Assembly (NCBI GenBank): GCA_016784265.1
Contig: JADHUZ010000004.1
Location: forward strand, 1 to 14,048
Direction of reading: 5' to 3'
DNA length: 14,048 bases
From: Fidelibacterota bacterium
GTDB taxonomy: Bacteria > Fidelibacterota > BS150m-G59
Below, in pieces: positions 8,878-14,048 of the stretch (its first letter is position 1; the number at the start of each line of letters is the position of its first letter). Position numbers and translations under genes: made by a program. The notes below the pieces were generated by a model that was not told where the DNA came from, ran no database searches, and was given only the letters and a program-made list of their open reading frames with translations.

Positions 8878-9194
8878 GGGGTAACCTCCGGACTTGAACC
8901 GAGATAAATGACCAAATTTTCCCACTGTTGTTCGCTCGTAAATCCATATTTACGCGCTTGTTTTGCAATGTAAGTATCGCTGGAAATCTTAATTATTTTA
9001 CTGCGCTTTTTGGAGCGATCTGCTAACTTTGTCGATTTTTCGACACGAAGATTTCGTAACTCTCCACCTAACAATTCCACTTTGTTGCGAATTAAAATCT
9101 TCGCAATCAACATAAAAGCAATAAAAAAAATTATTCCAACTTGCCGAGCACTAATAACAAATTCCTTCTTTTTTCTATGTTTTTGGTTACGCAT
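8874..9194 (-). CDS. ftsL: FtsL-like small bitopic divisome protein
   Basis: A 106-residue protein with a very basic cytoplasmic N-terminus (residues 1-17), one membrane helix (about 18-36, VGIIFFIAFMLIAKILI) and a charged, helix-prone extracytoplasmic part (about 38-80) that could form a coiled coil. Sequence conservation in FtsL is poor, so the call rests on this architecture and on its invariant place between rsmH and ftsI. FtsL normally forms a complex with FtsB and FtsQ and activates FtsWI at the septum. The end, WENLVIYLGSSPE, has no recognised motif. The ATG overlaps the rsmH stop by one base (TGATG), with an AGAAGG ribosome site at 9199..9204. The stop overlaps the ftsI GTG. Confidence 0.8.
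   Translation of the reverse strand: MRNQKHRKKKEFVISARQVGIIFFIAFMLIAKILIRNKVELLGGELRNLRVEKSTKLADRSKKRSKIIKISSDTYIAKQARKYGFTSEQQWENLVIYLGSSPEVTP
8885..8889 (-). promoter_or_regulatory. Shine-Dalgarno fixing the GTG start of ftsI
   Basis: GGAGG on the minus strand, inside the end of ftsL, stands 7 nt before GTG 8877. It is the best ribosome site in the cluster and argues against the upstream ATG at 8925. Confidence 0.8.
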
Positions 9195-10117
9195 CAGACC
9201 TTCTCCGCAACCCGCATTTTTGCGCTTCTCGCTCTCGGATTTTTGGAAATTTCTTCTCCCGACGGTGTAATTGGTTTTCTCGTAATGACTTTCATCTCTT
9301 GCTGTTTATTACATTGACAAATTGGAATCAAAGGCGGACAAACGCAAGTAGATTCAGCGTTTTGAATAAATCGTTTCACAATGCGATCTTCCAACGAATG
9401 ATAAGAAATCACGACTAATCTGCCTCCAGATGAAAGGATGGACTGAGATCCGATAAGCGCATCTTTCAGTGCATTCAGCTCATCATTCACTGCGATGCGA
9501 ATTGCCTGAAAAACCCGTGCAACCGTTTTGATATGTCCGGAAACGGAGTGAATGATATTCACCAATTCAGTCGTTGTTGAAATTTTTTTGTTTCGGCGAT
9601 ATTTAACAATCCTTTTCGCGATTTGACGGGATCTTCGTTCCTCACCGTACTGATAGATAATATCCGCAATCTCACTTTCCCGAAAAGTATTGAGCAAATC
9701 AGCGGCAGGAATTCCCCGCTTCGGGTTGAACCGCATATCTAACGGACCATCGCAGGAAAAGGAAAATCCCTTTTGTGGGTTATCAATTTGTAGAGAAGAC
9801 AAGCCCAGATCGAGTAGAACTCCATTTGCAAATATATTCTGAGCCTGCATCATTTGATCTAATTCCCGAAAACTTTCCTGAATGATTCGAAGCCGAGATT
9901 CCCCGCGGAACCTCTGCCGACAATAAGAAATTGCTTCCGGATCCAGATCAAAACCGAAAATTTTACCATCGGCACCCAAACGATTGAGAATTTGTTGTGT
10001 GTGACCGCCAAAGCCCAAGGTGCCGTCAATGTATAATCCATCGGAAATTGTAACAAGATATGTCGCTGTTTCGGCACAAAGAACTGGCTGATGAGGTTGA
10101 TTCTCATAATTCGCCAC
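9194..10117 (-). CDS. rsmH: RsmH (MraW), 16S rRNA N4-methyltransferase
   Basis: S-adenosylmethionine-dependent enzyme that N4-methylates C1402 of 16S rRNA in the decoding site. Motifs in order, numbered from the GTG: HQPVL (9-13), the SAM loop DGTLGFGGHT (31-40), FGFDLDPEAI, LLDLGLSSLQID, the substrate region GFSFSCDGPLDMRFN, VVISYHSLEDRIVKRF and the C-terminal RARSAKMRVAEK. A cysteine-bearing insertion (CVCPPLIPICQC) of the usual kind lies near the end. The start is uncertain. The frame is open to ATG 10186 (330 aa), but that overlaps mraZ by 68 nt and adds 23 residues absent from the family core. GTG 10117, just after the mraZ stop, gives 307 aa, the usual length, though its Shine-Dalgarno is weak. 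Confidence 0.95.
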   Translation of the reverse strand: MANYENQPHQPVLCAETATYLVTISDGLYIDGTLGFGGHTQQILNRLGADGKIFGFDLDPEAISYCRQRFRGESRLRIIQESFRELDQMMQAQNIFANGVLLDLGLSSLQIDNPQKGFSFSCDGPLDMRFNPKRGIPAADLLNTFRESEIADIIYQYGEERRSRQIAKRIVKYRRNKKISTTTELVNIIHSVSGHIKTVARVFQAIRIAVNDELNALKDALIGSQSILSSGGRLVVISYHSLEDRIVKRFIQNAESTCVCPPLIPICQCNKQQEMKVITRKPITPSGEEISKNPRARSAKMRVAEKV

Positions 10118-10118
10118 C

Positions 10119-10574
10119 TCAGAGGTAAATCTCACCAGCCAGATCGTTGTATTCCATATCGGTGAGATTGCCTGTTGATTTCTCATATTCCGTCAGGGAC
10201 TCATGAGACCAGATTTCAATTTTATTCAGCACACCGATAATAATTGCTTTCTTAACGATTTTCGCATAATCCAGCAACACTTTAGGAACAATAATTCTAC
10301 CCTGCGCGTCATAAGTCGTATGCGTTGCATAGCGTGTCATATTCCGCAAAAACGTCCGATCGGGACGCCTCAACTGAGAAAGGTTTCCAAGCCCATTTTC
10401 CATTTTGTTCCATTCTGAAAGAGGATAAACGTAGATGCACGGATCCAGTCCGCGTGTAACCACAAACACCGTCTCATCCACTCGCGCATTCCGAAATTTA
10501 GAGGGCAAATTAACCCTGCCTTTGGAATCAACCGTGTAATGAAACTCACCAATATAATTTCGCGTTTCTACCAT
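10119..10574 (-). CDS. mraZ: MraZ, transcriptional regulator of the dcw cluster
   Basis: A 151-residue protein with two SpoVT/AbrB-like half domains. The first has TVDSKGRVNLPSKFR (14-28) and the second has YDAQGRIIVPKVL (88-100), the paired signature of MraZ. In the families studied, MraZ forms a ring-like oligomer, binds direct repeats ahead of its own gene and modulates the mra/dcw operon. It is the first gene here. It is preceded by a candidate promoter and TGGGT boxes (10623..10648), which fits autoregulation. The ATG has a purine-rich AAAGAGGG immediately upstream, unusually close to the start (about one base away). The stop lies 2 nt before the probable GTG of rsmH. Confidence 0.96.
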   Translation of the reverse strand: MVETRNYIGEFHYTVDSKGRVNLPSKFRNARVDETVFVVTRGLDPCIYVYPLSEWNKMENGLGNLSQLRRPDRTFLRNMTRYATHTTYDAQGRIIVPKVLLDYAKIVKKAIIIGVLNKIEIWSHESLTEYEKSTGNLTDMEYNDLAGEIYL

Positions 10575-10611
10575 GCCCTCTTTAAAATACCGTTAATAAT
10601 TTTCGCAACAT

Positions 10612-10628
10612 GTGGGATTATCACCCAC
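10612..10628. repeat. Inverted repeat GTGGG-N7-CCCAC in the mraZ leader
   Basis: The plus strand reads GTGGG, seven bases, then CCCAC. The right arm is also the promoter-distal box of the candidate MraZ operator, so the left arm is an additional box in opposite orientation. In RNA it could form only a short 5-bp stem. An operator dyad seems more likely than a functional hairpin. Confidence 0.4.
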
Positions 10629-10648
10629 TACTACCCACAATATTACAC
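10623..10648 (-). promoter_or_regulatory. Candidate MraZ operator (TGGGT repeats, 10-bp period)
   Basis: On the mraZ coding strand two exact TGGGT pentamers (10633..10637 and 10623..10627) are separated by 5 nt, the TGGGN-N5-TGGGN layout described for enterobacterial MraZ. A weaker third copy (GTGTA, 10644..10648) stands one period further upstream, in line with the flanking GTGGG copies. The boxes overlap the candidate -10 and start site. The identity of the binder is inferred from the adjacent mraZ gene. Confidence 0.6.
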
Positions 10649-10685
10649 AAATTTGTGAAATGGGTGCAAGTTTTTTTTTAATTTT
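10640..10685 (-). promoter_or_regulatory. Candidate sigma70-type promoter of mraZ and the dcw operon
   Basis: On the minus strand, TTGCAC (10664..10669) lies 18 nt before TAATAT (10640..10645), a fair match to -35 and -10 boxes. A run of nine As preceded by AAAATT (10671..10685) sits directly upstream of the -35, as expected for an UP element. The predicted transcript start is near 10633, leaving a leader of about 60 nt before the mraZ ATG. The -10 region could also be read as an imperfect TAnnTTTG box of Bacteroidota type. This is pattern matching only. Confidence 0.5.
10646..10657. repeat. Perfect 12-bp palindrome in the promoter spacer
   Basis: CACAAATTTGTG is a perfect palindrome lying wholly between the candidate -35 and -10 boxes of mraZ. 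A dimeric repressor could bind such a site, but no regulator is identified. Short AT-rich palindromes also arise by chance in sequence of this composition. Confidence 0.4.
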
Positions 10686-10778
10686 CCACAAAAAAAATTA
10701 CGCGATAGAGAAACACAGCCGAAAAATGAGTAATTTGCTCAGGAATTTTTGTTAAATTTACCCGATTGAAATTTCAAC

Positions 10779-10784
10779 AAAGGA
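10779..10784 (+). promoter_or_regulatory. Shine-Dalgarno fixing the TTG start at 10792
   Basis: AAAGGA lies 7 nt before TTG 10792. The first in-frame ATG would remove 13 residues of the first membrane helix, so this site decides for the TTG start. Confidence 0.75.
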
Positions 10785-10791
10785 CAATAAT

Positions 10792-11403
10792 TTGACAGAA
10801 GCAGGAACAGCACTCATTGTCTCAACAGCGATGTTATCTTTTTTCCATGCGGCAATTCCGGGGCATTGGTTGCCGTTATCAATACTCGGTGCAACGAAAA
10901 AAATATCATCTCGGAAAATAGCATTTTATGCAGGTTTGACGGCATTTTTGCATTCGACAGTTTCCACATGTTTGGGATTAACTGCATATTGGATTGGCAA
11001 AGAAACCACCGCCATCATTGGTGAAGGAATGGAAAAAACCGGAGCATTATTCGTGCTGTTATTCGGGATTATTTATTTGTTTTTGTTCCTAAAGGACAAA
11101 AAACATCACCATCACGTAACTGATAAAAATTTATCCATCAAAGCAATTGTGATTTCGATTGGGCTTAGTCCTTGCGTTCTTCTGATGCCAAATATGTTGG
11201 CTTCTCTGTCGGAACCTTTCTATGTCAGCGCGATTATTGTATCGGAATTTTACTTGATTTCTATATTAATTATGGTTTCATTTGCCGTGCTAGCACATCG
11301 TTCCGCCAATCTGATAAAAGCATCATTCTTTGAAAAATATGGTGATCCGATTACAGGGATTATTTTTATTCTGACTGGGATTTTATTATTTTTGCACGGA
11401 TAA
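10792..11403 (+). CDS. Six-helix membrane protein, NicO/RcnA-like (putative nickel/cobalt transporter)
   Basis: A 203-residue integral membrane protein with about six helices (near 6-30, 43-68, 83-100, 116-137, 143-168, 183-202). Helix 1 holds HAAIPGH (19-25), whose histidine spacing resembles the HAxxxDH metal motif of NicO/NiCoT proteins, with glycine for the aspartate. Helix 2 has LHSTV (53-57), like the GHSTVV of that family. A HHHH cluster (105-108) lies in the loop between helices 3 and 4, as in RcnA. Helix 4 has GLSPC (124-128). These features suggest nickel or cobalt transport, import or efflux unknown. The TTG start is supported by AAAGGA 7 nt upstream. The gene is divergent from mraZ and convergent with nrdJb. 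It could instead belong to a related family such as UreH/TauE-like proteins. Confidence 0.6.
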   Translation: MTEAGTALIVSTAMLSFFHAAIPGHWLPLSILGATKKISSRKIAFYAGLTAFLHSTVSTCLGLTAYWIGKETTAIIGEGMEKTGALFVLLFGIIYLFLFLKDKKHHHHVTDKNLSIKAIVISIGLSPCVLLMPNMLASLSEPFYVSAIIVSEFYLISILIMVSFAVLAHRSANLIKASFFEKYGDPITGIIFILTGILLFLHG

Positions 11404-11422
11404 ATTCGGAAATGTAAAAAAT
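11404..11422. other. Convergent 19-nt gap without a visible terminator
   Basis: The plus-strand transporter gene and the minus-strand nrdJb end tail to tail here. The gap has no stem-loop followed by a T-run on either strand. Termination must occur inside the opposing gene, be factor-dependent, or not occur, which would give overlapping antisense transcripts. Confidence 0.5.
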
Positions 11423-12058
11423 CTATTTATCGCACTTGCTGTATCCGCATTCGGGATTCATACAAACATCGCAACCGTTTTCTGTTTTCAATGATTGATC
11501 GCTACAGTCAGGACAAACTCTAAATTCGCAATTCGGTTGCATAATCGACGAAGGCTCCACGTTCTCTCTAATAACAAATTCGGAATCGCTCATATCGTTT
11601 GCAATAAGATCAATATCGTAGAAAAATTGCTCAACAATATCGGCAATTTCCGAGTAGAATGACCGAATATAACGACCATTTTTATGATATCCGCCATTGG
11701 GATCGTAAATGCTACGCAATTCTTCTAAAATAAAAGATGGATCGTTCGTCCGACGGAAAATAGCCGAAATTAAACGCGTAAGCACAGAATATTCTGCCGA
11801 TTTGGTCAAATCCTTGCTGTTGATAAAAATTTCGATTGGACGTTTTCTACCGTTCTCAAAAATATAACCAAGAGTAACATAAACACTGAATTTTACCAAA
11901 CCACTGCGAAGTTTGTAAACCTTCGCTTCAACAATATCCGGACGCGAAGTTGTAAAATTGGGTTCTTCCGAACTCTTCACTGTTTCCCGCGCTTGAACCG
12001 CTCCAATATCCTGCTCGATCTCACGGATAGAAATATCTTGGGATTTTATAGTAATCAT
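11423..12058 (-). CDS. nrdJb: NrdJb-like small subunit of split class II ribonucleotide reductase (TSCPD-like domain plus zinc ribbon)
   Basis: A 211-residue protein matching the C-terminal part of single-chain class II reductases. Residues about 39-117 resemble the TSCPD domain (RPDIVEAKVYKL, RPIEIFIN, SVLTRLISAIFRR), although the cysteine that gives the domain its name is not evident. The last 35 residues hold seven cysteines (177, 182, 185, 196, 199, 204, 209) in the pattern CPDC...CDVCMNPECGYSKC, a zinc ribbon like the tail of long NrdJ proteins. That tail is thought to help re-reduce the active site, so here it would act in trans. Residues 120-170 are acidic and of no known role. The ATG overlaps the catalytic gene as ATGA, implying coupled synthesis. 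A split NrdJa/NrdJb pair is known in Pseudomonas aeruginosa. Confidence 0.8.
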   Translation of the reverse strand: MITIKSQDISIREIEQDIGAVQARETVKSSEEPNFTTSRPDIVEAKVYKLRSGLVKFSVYVTLGYIFENGRKRPIEIFINSKDLTKSAEYSVLTRLISAIFRRTNDPSFILEELRSIYDPNGGYHKNGRYIRSFYSEIADIVEQFFYDIDLIANDMSDSEFVIRENVEPSSIMQPNCEFRVCPDCSDQSLKTENGCDVCMNPECGYSKCDK

Positions 12059-14048
12059 ATTGCTAACTCCTGCGTATTTGATTTTTTAAGATTTGTTGAT
12101 TTGCGGTTTGACTGATTTACATGATGATACACTGTTGTCAAATTACCGCTTGGAAGTTTTAATACTTCATCGCCGCACACTTCAATTTCTTCGCCGTTTT
12201 CCAATTCAATTAAAAAAGTTTTCTGTTTTGCCCATTGGAATGGTGTCTCTTTTCCTTCCGTAGAAAGAATTGGATAACGACTCCCATCGCGATAAATTGT
12301 GATGCCTTTTAATTTGTTTTTCCACGCTTGCAGATAGATATCTGAGATGACTTCCGGCTCAATATTTTCCGGAAGATTTACAGTTGACGAAATACTGTGA
12401 TCAACGTATTTTTGGCAAATGCCTTGAATTTGTACACGTTTTGCCGGATCAATTTCATGCGCGGTTCTGAAAAAATGTTCAGGTAAAATGTCCTCGAGGT
12501 TTTCAGCGCGCTCAACAGCATCCGAAAGCCCAAATTTATCAACATACGCTTGCACGATTGGATGAAATATTTGAAAAATCTGATTATCAAAAGATTCGCT
12601 TCGTCTGTTGTAAAATAACGCAAACAACGGCTCAACTCCTCCGGATACACCGATATAATGTCTGTTGTCATCGACATATCCCAAAACGATATTTGAAATT
12701 GAACCTGTCGGAGCAATCGCCGTGATAGCGATATTTCGAATACCTTGTTTTTTTATTTTTTTTCTGGTTTCTTGAGAAATACCGTCTTTCAAGAATGGAC
12801 ATTTGAGATATAATTTTTCGTCGAAAGCTGGAGAAGCACCTTTTTCTAAAGCAAGATCCGCAGATGCGGCATATGCAGTATCCGCAATCGTAGCCATGAT
12901 TTTTCCAATCAATTTGATGCTAACCTCAGAATCATACGCTAAGCCCAATTGATTTAACATATCTGCAATGCCCATAACACCCAAACCCAAACGACGCGTC
13001 TGTCCAGCGGCTTTTCGTTGCTTTTCCAAAGGATTCAAAGATTCATTCCATGTTACAACATTATCAAGAAATCGTGTCGCAACTTTTACAGATTCTTTCA
13101 ATTGTCGCCAAGCTACCCTTGCTTCTTCCGTGTAACTTTTTCTCACAAATCGAGATAGATTGATTGAGCCGAGATTGCACGCTCCGCCATTTTCCAGCGG
13201 TACTTCGGCACATGGATTCGTGCAAATAATCGGAAGATTCGCATAATTGGAAGGAGAATTTTTTGACATCGTTGACCAAAAAATCAAACCGGGTTCAGCG
13301 GTGCGATAATTCCCCTCGATAAATTGATCCCAAATTGTTCGTGCTTTGACTAATTTCCGAATTTCACCGGATTCTTCACTCTCAAAATAAAGCAGAAAAT
13401 CACCAGAATATCGTATGGCAAGTTCATATTTCTCATCCAACAATTCAACAAGATAATCACCGAAGACATCTCGGCTTGCATCGCTTTGCAAAATTTCTTC
13501 CGAAATTGTTACGGAATATTGCTCTCTCAACCAACGGCGAAGTTTTGCGAAATCAGAAAAAGTTTTTAACTCTTGATAGTCCTCGATATTTTTTGAGGGA
13601 ATTCCTTCGGAATAATGCTGATTCTCGGTTTGTGGAGCATGATATACATGTTTTTTATTGCTTTTTTTGTAAACGATGACCGTGGAATTGCCGTATTGAG
13701 ACTGCTCCTGCACCGCTTGCATGAATTCATCACTCACTTTTATTGAAATATTGGCGAATCGAATCTGCGTGTTTTCAGCAACATTTTTCTCAATTTCGCG
13801 GATTTGCTCATCTTCAAATTTGCCGCTCCATTTACATTGTTCGACGACTTGTTTTGTTACCCAATTCGGATTTTTTTTCACATTAATAAAATCCACGATA
13901 TCCGGATGTTTGATGTCAACCGTCAGCATTAATGCACCACGACGACCCGATTGACCAATCAATCCGGTTGTCAGGGAAAAAAGGTCCATAAATGAAACAG
14001 AGCCAGTAGAATGGTCCGAGGCATTGTGAACAACAGAGTTTTTTGGAC
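12055..14048 (-). CDS. nrdJ: NrdJ/NrdJa, class II adenosylcobalamin-dependent ribonucleotide reductase, catalytic subunit (5' end outside window)
   Basis: Reduces ribonucleotides to deoxyribonucleotides by radical chemistry started by adenosylcobalamin. The frame is open to the right edge: upstream of the Met codon at 13989 it continues as NASDHSTGSVSF, a conserved reductase stretch, so that Met is internal and the N-terminus lies outside. Counting from that Met: GRRGALML (15-22), NPCAE with the active-site cysteine and glutamate (258-262), a partner redox cysteine in GGACNLGSINL (C271), and the phosphate loop APTGSISN (426-433). Residues about 105-215 form a long segment not found in short homologues. 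After IYRDGSRYPIL the usual cysteine-rich tail is absent and replaced by a region of about 65 residues ending QELAI. The zinc-ribbon tail lies in the overlapping next gene. No class I radical partner is visible. Confidence 0.93.
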   Translation of the reverse strand, partial: PKNSVVHNASDHSTGSVSFMDLFSLTTGLIGQSGRRGALMLTVDIKHPDIVDFINVKKNPNWVTKQVVEQCKWSGKFEDEQIREIEKNVAENTQIRFANISIKVSDEFMQAVQEQSQYGNSTVIVYKKSNKKHVYHAPQTENQHYSEGIPSKNIEDYQELKTFSDFAKLRRWLREQYSVTISEEILQSDASRDVFGDYLVELLDEKYELAIRYSGDFLLYFESEESGEIRKLVKARTIWDQFIEGNYRTAEPGLIFWSTMSKNSPSNYANLPIICTNPCAEVPLENGGACNLGSINLSRFVRKSYTEEARVAWRQLKESVKVATRFLDNVVTWNESLNPLEKQRKAAGQTRRLGLGVMGIADMLNQLGLAYDSEVSIKLIGKIMATIADTAYAASADLALEKGASPAFDEKLYLKCPFLKDGISQETRKKIKKQGIRNIAITAIAPTGSISNIVLGYVDDNRHYIGVSGGVEPLFALFYNRRSESFDNQIFQIFHPIVQAYVDKFGLSDAVERAENLEDILPEHFFRTAHEIDPAKRVQIQGICQKYVDHSISSTVNLPENIEPEVISDIYLQAWKNKLKGITIYRDGSRYPILSTEGKETPFQWAKQKTFLIELENGEEIEVCGDEVLKLPSGNLTTVYHHVNQSNRKSTNLKKSNTQELAI

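Noticed and set aside
8878..8925. FtsI start at ATG 8925
   Set aside because: It lies within ftsL with no good ribosome site, whereas GTG 8877 has GGAGG at 7 nt and a GTGA overlap.
9859..10107. An 82-codon open frame on the minus strand starting with ATG just after mraZ
   Set aside because: It overlaps the conserved SAM-binding part of rsmH in another frame and its translation has no recognisable domain; the rsmH frame carries all the family motifs.
10119..10186. RsmH start at ATG 10186
   Set aside because: It would overlap mraZ by 68 nt and add 23 residues before the conserved HQPVL region. The GTG at 10117 gives the usual length, although its ribosome site is weak, so some doubt remains.
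10671..10679. T-run on the plus strand as a rho-independent terminator
   Set aside because: No GC-rich stem precedes it and no plus-strand gene ends there. On the minus strand it is an A-tract upstream of the mraZ -35, a better fit for an UP element.
10575..10791. Riboswitch or small RNA in the divergent intergenic region
   Set aside because: The 217 nt are AT-rich with only short dyads; I see no cobalamin-box-like or other known riboswitch core.
1..14048. CRISPR arrays, transposons, phage genes, toxin-antitoxin or defence genes
   Set aside because: No spaced direct-repeat array, transposase motif, terminal inverted repeats or defence domain was seen on either strand; the content is core metabolism and cell wall.

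Overview
The window holds ordinary, well-conserved chromosomal genes of an AT-rich bacterium. Most of it (1..10574, minus strand) is a division and cell wall (dcw) cluster in canonical order: mraZ, rsmH, ftsL, ftsI, murE, murF, mraY, murD, ftsW, murG. The murG gene runs off the left edge. The right end carries a class II (adenosylcobalamin-dependent) ribonucleotide reductase on the minus strand, split into a catalytic subunit (cut by the right edge) and a small zinc-ribbon subunit. Between the two blocks one plus-strand gene encodes a six-helix membrane protein that resembles NicO/RcnA-type nickel/cobalt transporters.

The cluster makes the lipid II pathway and the septal machinery. MurE, MurF and MurD are Mur ligases that build the UDP-MurNAc peptide. 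MraY and MurG make lipid I and lipid II. FtsW and FtsI polymerise and cross-link septal peptidoglycan, and FtsL belongs to the divisome. MraZ is the cluster's transcription factor and RsmH is the 16S rRNA m4C1402 methyltransferase. All genes after rsmH are joined by zero-gap or overlapping stop/start signals (TGATG, GTGA, TTGA, ATGA), so this looks like one translationally coupled operon. Upstream of mraZ there is a plausible sigma70-type promoter with an A-tract and two exact TGGGT boxes with 10-bp period, which fits MraZ autoregulation.

On the right, nrdJa and nrdJb overlap by ATGA. The C-terminal cysteine-rich tail that is usually part of class II reductases lies on the separate small protein. 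The NicO-like gene converges on nrdJb with only a 19-nt gap. A cobalt transporter beside a B12-dependent enzyme is suggestive, but the link is inference.

Taxonomy cannot be fixed from this window. A MurE with a mostly DAP-type motif, a full dcw cluster and the style of the NrdJ protein suggest a diderm, possibly an FCB-group or Marinimicrobia/Ignavibacteria-like lineage (low confidence). I see no mobile element, CRISPR array, tRNA, rRNA or phage gene. I did not find a clearly new system. The items most worth a second look are the split reductase, the altered MurE specificity motif (DNQR for DNPR), the mraZ control region and the putative cobalt/nickel transporter.
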